Shown here: positions 13,003-22,165 of the stretch, in pieces
Layout: each line of letters starts with the position of its first letter
Position numbering within the stretch: position 1 is the stretch's first letter
Virus record (IMG/VR): IMGVR_UViG_3300024262_000195
Coordinates: 1 to 27,894 of that record
Length of the DNA stretch: 27,894 bases
Reading direction: 5' to 3' (one strand)
From: a virus
Position numbers and translations under genes: made by a program
Notes under the pieces: model-generated
What the model was told of the DNA's origin: nothing
Database searches by the model: none
What the model saw: only the letters and a program-made list of their open reading frames with translations

Positions 13003-15837
13003 ATGCAAAATTTCCCTCTTTTTATAGTGCATTGTGAAAGAATTCGTAGGAGAGAATGGTATTATCTCAGATTTCCTATCAATGACCAATTAATTCAGAG
13101 AGTAAAAAACTTACCAGAAGAAACTCGTAAGTGGAATGCTTCTATGATGGTTTGGGAAGTCTCAACCTTATCATTATTCTTTTTAATTAAAAGATATAAG
13201 GGGTCTAATAAGATTCATTTTGATTTCGGAAATGATGATAGTCGTAAAATTTTTATAAATCAAATAAAAAAACTTGAAGTTAAAGAAGAGGAAAAGCGTA
13301 AATTTATTGCTGACCTCAACATTAAGAAAGAACATTGGGTTAAATATAAAGAAGAACTTGAAACAACATATGTTGAGTATGGTGAGAAAATGCACGCATT
13401 GTTGAAAGAGGGTGTTAAACTTTATCCACATCAGATTGTCGCAGCAATGTTCATGAATGCTACTCGTAGTACTTTAATATCACATGAAATGGGATTGGGG
13501 AAGGCGCAAGACCTTGATTCTAAACTACTTACACCTAAAGGTTGGGTAAGAATGGGTAATATTAAAATTAATGATTTCGTTATTGGAAGTGATGGAAAAC
13601 CAAAAAAAGTTTTGGGTGTTTATCCACAAGGTCTAAAAGACATATATGAAATAACATTTAATGATGGTGTTACTGCACGTTCGTGTGATGAACATCTTTG
13701 GAATGTAAATACTTATATTCGTAATTGGCGTGGAAATCCTTTTATGACAAAAACACTTCGTCAAATTATGGATAGTGGATTACAATTTAATAATGGTAAT
13801 AATAAATGGTATGTTCCAATAGTTAAACCAATTTATTTTGATGAAAAAGAATTAAAAATAGACCCATATGTTATGGGGTGTTTATTAGGTGACGGTTCAT
13901 TGACTGTTTTAAATGGTATTGGGTTCTCATCTGTAGATAAAGAATTAATAAATGAAATGTCATTAAGATTACCAGAGAAACATAATATGGTAATCAATGG
14001 TAAATCAATAAAAGATTATTATTTAACTGCTGATGGTAAAAATAATATTATTAATCAGGAATTAAAAAAATATGGGTTGAAAGGTAGTAATTCATATACT
14101 AAATATATTCCAGAAGATTATAAATTCTCTTCAATACAACAAAGACTTGAAATATTACAAGGTATTTTAGATACTGATGGACATTCAAGGAAAGATTCTA
14201 TTGTTGAATTAACATTAGCATCAAAACAATTAATTGAAGATGTACAATTTATTGTACAATCATTAGGTGGTATTGGTAGAATAAAACCTAAATATGTTAT
14301 TTATAATGGTGAAAAAAGACTTTATTGGAGAATAACAATTAAATTACCACCAGAATTCACACCATTTAAATTAAAAAGAAAAATAAATACATTTGTAGCA
14401 CCAACAAAATATCAACCAAATAGGGCAATTAAATCAATTAAATTTATTGGTGAAAAAGAGGCACAATGTATTTTAATTGATTCAGAAGACCATTTATATT
14501 GTACTGATAATTGTGTATTAACCCACAATACACTTTCAGCTATCCTTTATGTTGAAATGAACAACTTCGAAAAAGTATTTGTAATCACACCAAATTCATT
14601 GAAGTTCAATTTTTATTATGAGGTCAAGAAGTTTACTAACAGTACAGCACACATTATAAATTGGAGAAAAAATGATTGTGGTATTGAAGAAGCTAAATAT
14701 GTTATTGTAAATTATGATTATTTTAATCCTACAAACACTAAGGAGAAAAAATTTATTACAAAATGGAAAAAACTAGGTGTTAATGTTATCGATGCAGTTA
14801 TTTGTGATGAAAGTCAAAAACTAAAAAATACTAAATCTAACACATATAAAAATTTTAAATCAATATTTAAAAAAAAGATATTTAGAGATGGGAAAATTAG
14901 TAAGATTTTCTTATCTGGAACACCTGCACCTAATAGAGCACATGAATTATATACTGTTTTAAATCAAATATCAGATGTTGATTTCCCAACAAAGAAATAT
15001 TTTCAAGAATATTATTGTGGTATGACCCGTGATACCGAGGGTGGTTGGGGTTATGTTGTAGATACCATGTCTCAAAAATTCGAGGAACTTTATCATAAAA
15101 TTGCACCGTTCACACACCGAAAACGTAAATTCGAAGTTTTGACAGACCTTCCAGATAAAACATATCAGCGTATTATATTAGAAATGACTGATGATGAACA
15201 ACGAATTTATGATGAAATCGAAGCGGGTGTTGCTAATGAATTTGTAGAACAACCAAATGGCAATCCGTTGACAATAATGATTCGTTTAAGACAATATCTA
15301 GCACATGTTAAAATAAAACATGTTACTGATTTAATTGAAAACGTATTTGAAACAGGTGAAAAAGTTGTTGTTGTTGATTTTTTTAAAGACAGTCTTTATG
15401 AATTAAAGAAGAAACTTGGGGAATGTGTAGCACTACATACTGGTGATCAAAATGCTGAAGAACGTGCTGAAATCGTTAAAGAATTTCAAAATATTGATGG
15501 GAATATTAAAGGATTTTTAGGTAGTATTCAAACATGTAATTATGGTCTAACACTTACTGCTGCAAGTAAATTGTTTATAATGACACTTCCATATTCTGTT
15601 GGAGAATATGATCAGGTTAGTGACCGTCTTCATCGTATAGGTCAGAAAGCTGCCGTTAATATTTATGTATTGATTTTTCCTGATACTATTGATGAATATG
15701 TGTTTTCTTCAATTGAGAATAAGCGTAGAGAAGTTCTTAAAGTTATTGATAACGAAGATTATACTTCAAATGTAAATGAATCAGTATTAAGTGAAGTAAT
15801 TAAAAAAATTAAGGAAAAACATGGCAAAGATGTATGA
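13003..15837 (+). CDS. SNF2-family (SMARCAL1/HARP-like) DNA helicase, intein-containing
   Basis: 944-aa precursor; removing the 342-aa intein (residues 168-509) leaves a 602-aa helicase. The N-terminus (FPINDQLIQRVKNLPEETR, then W) resembles the HARP-like domain of SMARCAL1-type annealing helicases. Helicase motifs follow in order: LYPHQ (Q-motif region), HEMGLGK|T (Walker A, K167 and T510, split by the intein), DESQ (602-605, Walker B variant of DEAH), LSGTPAPNR (from 637) and YDQVSDRLHRIGQ (869-881, motif VI with arginine fingers). The product is expected to use ATP to remodel DNA, for example at stalled forks during phage replication. No Shine-Dalgarno precedes the ATG. It ends in TGA and overlaps the next gene by 17 nt. 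The family call is firm; the biological role is inferred. Confidence 0.92.
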   Translation: MQNFPLFIVHCERIRRREWYYLRFPINDQLIQRVKNLPEETRKWNASMMVWEVSTLSLFFLIKRYKGSNKIHFDFGNDDSRKIFINQIKKLEVKEEEKRKFIADLNIKKEHWVKYKEELETTYVEYGEKMHALLKEGVKLYPHQIVAAMFMNATRSTLISHEMGLGKAQDLDSKLLTPKGWVRMGNIKINDFVIGSDGKPKKVLGVYPQGLKDIYEITFNDGVTARSCDEHLWNVNTYIRNWRGNPFMTKTLRQIMDSGLQFNNGNNKWYVPIVKPIYFDEKELKIDPYVMGCLLGDGSLTVLNGIGFSSVDKELINEMSLRLPEKHNMVINGKSIKDYYLTADGKNNIINQELKKYGLKGSNSYTKYIPEDYKFSSIQQRLEILQGILDTDGHSRKDSIVELTLASKQLIEDVQFIVQSLGGIGRIKPKYVIYNGEKRLYWRITIKLPPEFTPFKLKRKINTFVAPTKYQPNRAIKSIKFIGEKEAQCILIDSEDHLYCTDNCVLTHNTLSAILYVEMNNFEKVFVITPNSLKFNFYYEVKKFTNSTAHIINWRKNDCGIEEAKYVIVNYDYFNPTNTKEKKFITKWKKLGVNVIDAVICDESQKLKNTKSNTYKNFKSIFKKKIFRDGKISKIFLSGTPAPNRAHELYTVLNQISDVDFPTKKYFQEYYCGMTRDTEGGWGYVVDTMSQKFEELYHKIAPFTHRKRKFEVLTDLPDKTYQRIILEMTDDEQRIYDEIEAGVANEFVEQPNGNPLTIMIRLRQYLAHVKIKHVTDLIENVFETGEKVVVVDFFKDSLYELKKKLGECVALHTGDQNAEERAEIVKEFQNIDGNIKGFLGSIQTCNYGLTLTAASKLFIMTLPYSVGEYDQVSDRLHRIGQKAAVNIYVLIFPDTIDEYVFSSIENKRREVLKVIDNEDYTSNVNESVLSEVIKKIKEKHGKDV
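13504..14529 (+). other. Class 3-type intein with LAGLIDADG homing endonuclease, in the helicase Walker A motif
   Basis: In-frame insertion of 342 aa between GLGK (K167) and T510. It starts with Ala168 (AQDLDSKLLTP) instead of Cys or Ser and ends THN followed by Thr. The diagnostic class 3 residues are all visible: Trp233 two residues after the block B His (CDEHLW), Cys489 at the block F position usually occupied by Asp (AQCILID), and Thr507 before the terminal His508-Asn509. In class 3 inteins the block F Cys starts splicing in place of residue 1. The central part has two LAGLIDADG motifs (YVMGCLLGDG, 289-298, and LQGILDTDG, 385-393) with Asp297 and Asp392 as expected catalytic acids. Splicing and nuclease residues look intact, so both activities are plausible. 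The host protein should be inactive until splicing rejoins the P-loop. Confidence 0.93.
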
Positions 15838-16183
15838 ATGGGATAATAACCCATTTCAAGATTTTTTATTAAGGTCGATATTATATGGTATTGATATATC
15901 TGATAAGGAATATGAGGTTAATATTTATGTTGGAATGACTACTTTTTTGGAATATTTTATTGATAATGAAAAAGAATTATCTTATTTGGATTTTAAAATA
16001 GTAAATAAGGATAACTATTTTAAAGTTATACCAAATAACTCAATAAGTGCTTTTTGGTTGTCAGGTGTTTTTCCGAAAGATATTAAAAAAGTATTAGATA
16101 CTAATGAACTTGTGTTCGATGAACATAAATTTAAATATGATGCTAGAAGGAAAAAATTGAAATATATTAAAATGAAAAAATAA
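15821..16183 (+). CDS. Hypothetical protein in the replication operon
   Basis: 120 aa. It starts inside the helicase gene (17-nt overlap) and its stop overlaps the next start by 1 nt (TAATG), so translation is probably coupled. It is rich in aromatic and charged residues, with a Lys-rich C-terminus (RRKKLKYIKMKK). There is no membrane segment or known motif. The segment near the N-terminus (PFQDFLLRSILYGIDISD) weakly resembles that of the 85-aa protein at 11766. No function is assigned. Confidence 0.7.
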   Translation: MAKMYEWDNNPFQDFLLRSILYGIDISDKEYEVNIYVGMTTFLEYFIDNEKELSYLDFKIVNKDNYFKVIPNNSISAFWLSGVFPKDIKKVLDTNELVFDEHKFKYDARRKKLKYIKMKK

Positions 16184-17010
16184 TGAAAAAAATTGGTGTT
16201 TTATTTTCTGGTGGTTTAGATTCAACATATTTAGTCTGGAAAAATCTTAATGATGGAAATCAAGTAATCCCCATATATGTTGAAATTGAAAACAATGGTA
16301 ATAAATCTATTTTAGAGAAAAATCGAATCAAACTACTTTATGAAAAATTTGCTAAAGAATTTAATAATGATGACAACACTTATATTCATAATATTAATTA
16401 TGCTATAAGTGTTGGTGTTCATGCAAGGGAAGATAGTTTACATTTAAAACAAATACCTGTTTGGATATTTTCATTAATGTTTATGCAAAGTATGGACATT
16501 GATGAAATACAAATTGGATATATTATGAATGATGATGCAATCTCATATCTTGATGATATTCAAACTATCTACAAATCATACCAACCAATTTGTGAACCAA
16601 TGAAACCATTATTTTTTCCATTAACAAAGAAAAAAAAATGGGAAATAGTAAGAAAATTACCTAAAGAATATCTTGAACTTATTGTTAGTTGTGAAAATCC
16701 TAGAATTATTAGTGATGAAAATGTTAAATTTGTAGAATATGAACCATGTTGTAATTGTACACCATGTAATTCAATAATAAATAGTAATTATTATGAGTTG
16801 GATAAATTCCCTGAAAACTACCATAGACAGTTAGTTGAACGACACGCATATGATTTACGAAAATTTAAATATAAGGTCGTTGATGATAATGGTGTTGAAT
16901 ATTTCGAAAAAATGTGTAAATTAGAACCTTCAAAAATACCACATCAATTGTCATTGGATTTTGATTATGAAATTGAAGATAAAATGGAATATGAATCAGT
17001 AAAAGGTTAA
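16183..17010 (+). CDS. queC: QueC-like 7-cyano-7-deazaguanine (preQ0) synthase
   Basis: 275 aa, longer than typical QueC (about 230). The N-terminal PP-loop SGGLDS (residues 9-14) binds ATP for adenylation of the substrate. IGYIMNDDAISYLDD (111-125) corresponds to the conserved G...D..YxD region. The C-terminal zinc site is present as C170 and C189-x2-C192-x2-C195, with C190 in place of the usual Gly. QueC converts 7-carboxy-7-deazaguanine to preQ0 with ATP and ammonia. In phages preQ0 can be put into DNA by a DpdA-type transglycosylase as protection against restriction, or feed tRNA queuosine. No FolE, QueD, QueE or DpdA gene is in the window, so partners must be elsewhere in the genome or in the host. 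It sits 4 nt before the DNA polymerase gene. Confidence 0.8.
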   Translation: MKKIGVLFSGGLDSTYLVWKNLNDGNQVIPIYVEIENNGNKSILEKNRIKLLYEKFAKEFNNDDNTYIHNINYAISVGVHAREDSLHLKQIPVWIFSLMFMQSMDIDEIQIGYIMNDDAISYLDDIQTIYKSYQPICEPMKPLFFPLTKKKKWEIVRKLPKEYLELIVSCENPRIISDENVKFVEYEPCCNCTPCNSIINSNYYELDKFPENYHRQLVERHAYDLRKFKYKVVDDNGVEYFEKMCKLEPSKIPHQLSLDFDYEIEDKMEYESVKG

Positions 17011-17014
17011 ATAT

Positions 17015-20000
17015 ATGAATAAACATGAAGTTTTAGGTGAAATCAAGGGATTCCTTGAGGGTTATAACAATGATATTAAATATCTAGTTAATGTCGAAAC
17101 TGATAATAGAACCGATATTGCAGAATGTATAATTCATGAACCAAATCAGAAACCAAGAATTGAAAAGATAAGGTATAAACCTTTTATGTATATGAAAGAT
17201 TTATCTAAGCACAATATTGTGCTCTATCCTAATAATTCCGATGATTATATTGAGAGTAAAAAGAAAAAATATGGTATAACAATTACTAAATTAAAGACTG
17301 GTAATCAAAAAAGATTGGTTGATGGTTATTGTTATAAAATAACCAGTCATAGGTCAAGTAATGATATTCTTCAATATTTAAGAGATGGTGGTATCGACCC
17401 ATTTGCTAAACTTACTGATGAAAATGGTGATATTGTTAGGGATGAAAAAGGTAAAATAGTTTATAGAAACCGTGATCTTTTTTATTCACCACGAACAAAT
17501 GAACAATTTTTTATTTCAACACAATCAAGACTTTATAAAGGTTATGAAGCATATAAAGATGTTCATAGGTTGACATTCGATATTGAAACAGAAGGTCTTA
17601 GATATGAAATGGCAAGAGTGTTTGCTATTGGTGTACGAGATAATAGAGGGGAAGAAATTGTCTTAGAAGTTGATAAACGTAATGATGATGAATCTGAAAT
17701 AAGGTTGATTCAAGATTTCTTTAATTTAATTGATTATATACGACCTGCCGTTATTTTAGGTCATAACTCTGAAATGTTCGATTTTGAGTTTATTTTAGGT
17801 AGAGTGAAGGTTCTCAAAATGAACTTAGATGAAGTTCCAACTAGTCTTAAGGAAGGTTTTCATTTGAAAAGGGTTGGAAATACTAGTGTTAAATATGGTA
17901 ATACATCAGATAAGTATACTGCTACTCAAATGTGGGGTTATTCTATTATAGATACATTACATGCAGCGAAACGAACTGCTGCTGTAAACACTGATTTAAA
18001 ATTTACTAATTTGAAATATGTGGCGAAGTTTGAAAACTTTGCAAGAGAAAATCGAACATATATTAAAGGAGAAGATAATGATATTGGTAGATTTTATAAC
18101 GAAAACAAAGTATTTTTAATTAACGAAAAGAATGAATATGTTCAAGTACCTGATGAATATCAGGATGTTGCAAAAAAACTATATAAACTTCAAGTAAATA
18201 AAGATACGACAAGTACAGAGGAACATAATTTTTTTAGAAAAAAATATCTTAAAGAAAACAAATCTTTTATTACTTGGTTTAGAGAATCGGCATCAGAGAA
18301 AAATTTAAAAACTTTTATTGGTGGTAGGAAACTTGTAAAACAATACTTACTTGATGACCTTTGGGAAACTGAACAGGTTGATGAACTTTATAATCAATCA
18401 TCATTTATGCTTGCTAAAATAGTTCCAACAACATATCAGAGAATATGTACTATGGGTACAGCAGCAGTTTGGAATCTTTTATTAACTGCTTGGAGTTATG
18501 AAAATGATTTGGCAATTCCAATTCCAGACACACATGAGGAATTTGGTGGTGGTTTGGCAAGAACATATAAAAAGGGATATACTGAAAGATTAATTAAAAT
18601 TGATTATGCCAGTCTTTATCCAATGATTCAGTTAACTGATGACGTATTCCCAATGTTTGACATTACTGGTGTTATGAAGAAGTTTTTGTTATATTTAACA
18701 ACAACACGTAACATCTATAAAAAAATGGGTAGTGGTAGTAAATTAGATAATGAAGAAATTGAATTATTACAACAAATTGACCCTGAAATATATGAAAAAT
18801 TCATTAAAGACGAATTGACTAAAGAGGACATTGCAATGTTCAAAGTTAAACAGTTACCAATAAAAATATTGAATAACTCACTTTATGGTGCATTGGGTTC
18901 ACATATCAGTTTTAATTGGTCAGATAATGTTTGTGCAGGAAGAATTACAAGTGTTGCTAGACTTGAATTAAGACATGCTATTTATTGGTTTACTCAATTT
19001 GGTTGTGTACCATTACTTGCTGTGACTGATGGTATTAATTTCCAAATACCAAACACTACAACTATACATGTAACTGATGAATCAACAACTTATGATCAGA
19101 CAGAAGGACTTATTGAAGATATGTGGAAATATAATGGGAAGAGTGGTATTCAAGCACTTATTGATAAGTTTAATGCTGAAGAAATGAAACCACCATATAT
19201 GAGTGTTGATGATGATGGAGAAAGTATATCGTGTTTAAATCTAGCAAGGATTAATTATGCAACGCTTTCACTTATTAAAGATAAAAAAACTGGTGAGACG
19301 AAAGAAAAGATTAAATTAACTGGTAATACAATCAAATCTAAAGCAATGCCAGAATATATCCAAGAGTTTATTAATAAAGCGTTTGAACTTATTCTTCATG
19401 GTAAAGGTAAGGAGTTTGTTGATTATTATTATGATTATGCCGAAGATATTAGGTATATGCAAATACCTTTAAAGAAAATTGCGAGTAAAAGTAGAGTTAA
19501 AGTTAGTTTAAAAGGATATCTAAATAGAGGTAAGGATAAAAATGGTAGGGATAAAGCGATGCAAGCACACATGGAGTTGTTATTAAAAAGACGTAAAGAA
19601 ATTGCTTTGGAACTTTTTGAAAAACATAAAGATGAACTAACATTCGACCCTGAAAAGAAATTGAATGATAAAGATAAAATGAAGTTAGTTGCAGATTATA
19701 TGCCACCACCACCTGAATTAGATAGTGTCGTATATTATGTTAATACTGGTTATGTTAAATCACATGGTGATTCGAAAACAATTAAAGATAAGGAAACTGG
19801 TGAAGAAAGATTTGCATCTACTTTAATCAGTAATGAAGACCTACGGGAAAATCCAAATATGACAGGGACATATAATTATGAAAGATATCTTTCAAATTTT
19901 AATATTAAAGTGAAAGCACTTCTTATTGGGTTTGAACCTGAGATAGCTAAAAAAATATTAGTGTCCATTATAAAGAAAGGTGAAAATAAGGGTGAATTGA

Positions 20001-20677
20001 AGAAAGAAATGTTTACAAAAGATCAATTACAATTGAAAAGTTTTGATCTTGATGATTTTGATGAATCAATGTATTTGGAAAAAAGGGAAGTTGATTATTG
20101 GAATAAAACTGGATATGACCCTAGATTAGTATGGGATGGTTTTAAAATGCATGATGATTACCCTGTTTATTATGAGATATATGAGGGTGCTTTGAAATTT
20201 CTTAATGATTTAATGGAGAAAAGTGGTAAACAAAAAATAAAATCAATAAATGATAAATATGGTAAAGGTGATTTAGTTTTAATTAAGGATGGAAGTAAAT
20301 ATCATGTTGGGGCATTCAATGGTACGTATTTGAAAATTGTGAAGGATAATGTTGATGTACCTAAAAGTGAGATTGAATTAGAATTAGATAGAATCAGAGA
20401 AGAAAAACAGAAAAAAATAGTTGAAAATTTAGAACCTAGTCCATTATCAACTAAAAGTGATAAAGATATTTATCTTGAAGCACAACAAAAGAAAAGAATA
20501 AATTATTTCGATAGTTTTAAAAAAGAATTTAATGTGCCAGAAGAAATGACAATGGAAACACTTTTTAGTAAAGTGGATAATTCAGAAACTACCCTTGATG
20601 ATTATATTTTAGCACAAGAAAATCTTCTTAATAAAGAAGCAAATGAATATTTAGGTGTTGATGATGGTGCATATTAA
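17015..20677 (+). CDS. Family B DNA polymerase with 3'-5' exonuclease
   Basis: 1220 aa, long for a phage PolB. Exonuclease motifs: Exo I DIETEG (D189, E191), Exo II HNSEMFD (N251, D256) and Exo III YLLDD (Y444, D448). Polymerase motifs: A DYASLYP (530-536, catalytic D530), B KILNNSLYG (617-625) and C VTDG (670-673). Motif C normally reads DTD; here the first Asp is Val670 and the second, metal-binding Asp672 is kept. The region after motif C is long and ends in a charged helical tail (about 1080-1220) that may be a partner-binding extension. The gene is the last of the operon that also encodes the helicase and QueC-like protein. The product is expected to be the phage replicative polymerase with proofreading. 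Confidence 0.93.
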   Translation: MNKHEVLGEIKGFLEGYNNDIKYLVNVETDNRTDIAECIIHEPNQKPRIEKIRYKPFMYMKDLSKHNIVLYPNNSDDYIESKKKKYGITITKLKTGNQKRLVDGYCYKITSHRSSNDILQYLRDGGIDPFAKLTDENGDIVRDEKGKIVYRNRDLFYSPRTNEQFFISTQSRLYKGYEAYKDVHRLTFDIETEGLRYEMARVFAIGVRDNRGEEIVLEVDKRNDDESEIRLIQDFFNLIDYIRPAVILGHNSEMFDFEFILGRVKVLKMNLDEVPTSLKEGFHLKRVGNTSVKYGNTSDKYTATQMWGYSIIDTLHAAKRTAAVNTDLKFTNLKYVAKFENFARENRTYIKGEDNDIGRFYNENKVFLINEKNEYVQVPDEYQDVAKKLYKLQVNKDTTSTEEHNFFRKKYLKENKSFITWFRESASEKNLKTFIGGRKLVKQYLLDDLWETEQVDELYNQSSFMLAKIVPTTYQRICTMGTAAVWNLLLTAWSYENDLAIPIPDTHEEFGGGLARTYKKGYTERLIKIDYASLYPMIQLTDDVFPMFDITGVMKKFLLYLTTTRNIYKKMGSGSKLDNEEIELLQQIDPEIYEKFIKDELTKEDIAMFKVKQLPIKILNNSLYGALGSHISFNWSDNVCAGRITSVARLELRHAIYWFTQFGCVPLLAVTDGINFQIPNTTTIHVTDESTTYDQTEGLIEDMWKYNGKSGIQALIDKFNAEEMKPPYMSVDDDGESISCLNLARINYATLSLIKDKKTGETKEKIKLTGNTIKSKAMPEYIQEFINKAFELILHGKGKEFVDYYYDYAEDIRYMQIPLKKIASKSRVKVSLKGYLNRGKDKNGRDKAMQAHMELLLKRRKEIALELFEKHKDELTFDPEKKLNDKDKMKLVADYMPPPPELDSVVYYVNTGYVKSHGDSKTIKDKETGEERFASTLISNEDLRENPNMTGTYNYERYLSNFNIKVKALLIGFEPEIAKKILVSIIKKGENKGELKKEMFTKDQLQLKSFDLDDFDESMYLEKREVDYWNKTGYDPRLVWDGFKMHDDYPVYYEIYEGALKFLNDLMEKSGKQKIKSINDKYGKGDLVLIKDGSKYHVGAFNGTYLKIVKDNVDVPKSEIELELDRIREEKQKKIVENLEPSPLSTKSDKDIYLEAQQKKRINYFDSFKKEFNVPEEMTMETLFSKVDNSETTLDDYILAQENLLNKEANEYLGVDDGAY

Positions 20678-20686
20678 CATTAACAA

Positions 20687-20695
20687 GTATTTATA
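20687..20695 (+). promoter_or_regulatory. Recurrent gap motif GTATTTATA, site 2
   Basis: It lies in the 33-nt gap after the polymerase gene and begins 24 nt before the ATG at 20711, exactly the same spacing as site 1. The function is unknown. Confidence 0.5.
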
Positions 20696-20710
20696 TGAAA
20701 ATATGTTATC

Positions 20711-21355
20711 ATGAAATTTAAAAAGAAAGATATTGACGAAATTATTAATAGTAGTGGAGAATTAATTGGTAGTGAGGATATACCTACAACTGGTTCTGAT
20801 TTAGAAAGTGCTGCAAATAATACTACCGATTATAATGCTAAAGTAGGTCAACAACCATTTAGATATGATATGTTAGGTCGTTTTGGTTTCACACTAATGC
20901 CATTTATGGAAGGTGAAGAAAAGAATCAGGGTCAAGCCGAATTAGAAAATGATCTTGTTGATTTAATGAATCAAAGATATGTTGATATTCTTTCGCATTA
21001 TAAAAGAAATCCACAAAGTATTAAACCAGATTATAGAAAACATGTTACTGATAAAGAAATTAGTAACGAATCTATGAAATATAGTGTTGAATATGCTAAT
21101 AAAATTCTTAAATTAATTGAAAAACATTTCGAGAAATCATTAAAAAATCTTGACGAACAATTTCAAGAAAATCTTGTTGAAAGTAAGGTTGTTGAAGATA
21201 AAATGGTTGATAAAAAGGAAGATGAAATGACATCCAAATCCGAAGATAATGCTCTCAGAGAAAAGAAACTTGAGAAAATTGCTGGGTTGATTAATAAATT
21301 GGAGAAAAAGGATATTAATAAATTAATTAATTTATTGGAGAAGACTAATGGCTAA
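20711..21355 (+). CDS. Acidic, helix-rich phage protein of unknown function
   Basis: 214 aa. The first 65 residues look disordered, then comes an aromatic patch (FRYDMLGRFGFTLMPFMEG, 51-69). The rest is highly charged and helical, including a probable coiled coil near the C-terminus (about 175-214, LEKIAGLINKLEKKDINKLI). I do not recognise the family. It opens the block of probable virion-accessory genes and overlaps the following Nudix gene by 8 nt. Hydrophobic-x-Glu sites such as NLVES and the charge pattern would fit a scaffold or head-associated protein, but this is only inference. Confidence 0.7.
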   Translation: MKFKKKDIDEIINSSGELIGSEDIPTTGSDLESAANNTTDYNAKVGQQPFRYDMLGRFGFTLMPFMEGEEKNQGQAELENDLVDLMNQRYVDILSHYKRNPQSIKPDYRKHVTDKEISNESMKYSVEYANKILKLIEKHFEKSLKNLDEQFQENLVESKVVEDKMVDKKEDEMTSKSEDNALREKKLEKIAGLINKLEKKDINKLINLLEKTNG

Positions 21356-22121
21356 TCAAGAACTATATGATAAAACCTATAAAATCCCTTCTGAGGTACT
21401 TAAAGGTATCCAGACATACTTAGTATCCAATCCGAATGGAAATGGTGTCAAACGAGCTAAACACATACTTAGGAATGGTTATTTAACATATCAAGCACTT
21501 AAGAGATTGAAGAATTTCTTTGATCACTTTAATTCAGAAATTAATGATAATACACAATTTTATCTTGCGGGTGGTCAACCTATGAAAGAATTTATTGAAA
21601 CAACATTAAATCAAGAAAGAGCAGGGGTGAATAGGTCAAAAGAAGTTAAACGAGATATGACAGCAAACCCTAATTCGGAATTAATGCCACATCAAACACC
21701 AAGACTTAATGAGGTTAAGAAAAAAAAGGTTAAAAATGCTGTTGCTGTTATTGTAAATAAGGATAATAAAATATTATTGTTAAAGCGAAGTGATACCCCT
21801 AAAGTCTGGATGCCAAATAAATGGTCATTAGTTGGTGGTAAGGTTGAGAAAAGTGAAAGTCCAGAACAAGGATGTAAAAGGGAAATATTAGAAGAAACTG
21901 GTTTAGAGATTAAAAAATTCGTTAAATCATTTACTATTGAAAGAAATACCGATAGTATTGAATATATCTATGCTTGTCGATATGAAGGTGATGATACTGA
22001 TATTGTGCTTGATCGTGAGAATACTAATTATGGTTGGTATGATGTAAGCGAGATGGAATTTCTTGATCTTGTTCCACATTTAATAGAATATATTACACTT
22101 GTATTTAAAAAATATGAATAA
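21348..22121 (+). CDS. Nudix hydrolase with an extra N-terminal domain
   Basis: 257 aa. The C-terminal half (about 130-257) is a Nudix domain with a complete Nudix box: G164, E170, R178-E179 and E182-E183-x-G185, matching GX5EX7REUXEEXGU. The preceding strands (AVAVIVNKDNKILLLKRS) and W-x-L-V-G-G are typical. The enzyme should hydrolyse a nucleoside diphosphate linked to another group, such as a damaged dNTP, NADH, ADP-ribose or an RNA cap; the substrate cannot be told from sequence. Residues 1-115 form a helical domain (YKIPSEVLKGIQTYL, AKHILRNGYLTYQALKRL) of unknown function. The two parts are joined by a Lys-rich linker after PRLNE (118-122). The N-terminal part may target the protein to the virion or host. 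Confidence 0.88.
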   Translation: MANQELYDKTYKIPSEVLKGIQTYLVSNPNGNGVKRAKHILRNGYLTYQALKRLKNFFDHFNSEINDNTQFYLAGGQPMKEFIETTLNQERAGVNRSKEVKRDMTANPNSELMPHQTPRLNEVKKKKVKNAVAVIVNKDNKILLLKRSDTPKVWMPNKWSLVGGKVEKSESPEQGCKREILEETGLEIKKFVKSFTIERNTDSIEYIYACRYEGDDTDIVLDRENTNYGWYDVSEMEFLDLVPHLIEYITLVFKKYE

Positions 22122-22124
22122 TTT

Positions 22125-22141
22125 GTATTTATATATAAATA
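22125..22141 (+). promoter_or_regulatory. Recurrent gap motif GTATTTATA, site 3, within a 16-nt palindrome
   Basis: The motif occupies 22125-22133, 3 nt after the Nudix stop and 41 nt before the ATG at 22166. Bases 22126-22141 (TATTTATATATAAATA) are a perfect palindrome, so the site also holds TATAAATA (22134-22141) on the + strand, the T4-type late promoter core. Confidence 0.45.
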
Positions 22142-22165
22142 ACAGTAAAATTTAAAATAAAAAAA

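Noticed and set aside
13003-15837. Two separate genes, a helicase and an inserted free-standing homing endonuclease
   Set aside because: The insert is in frame at both ends, has splicing blocks at its borders, and restores GLGKT when removed, so it is an intein.
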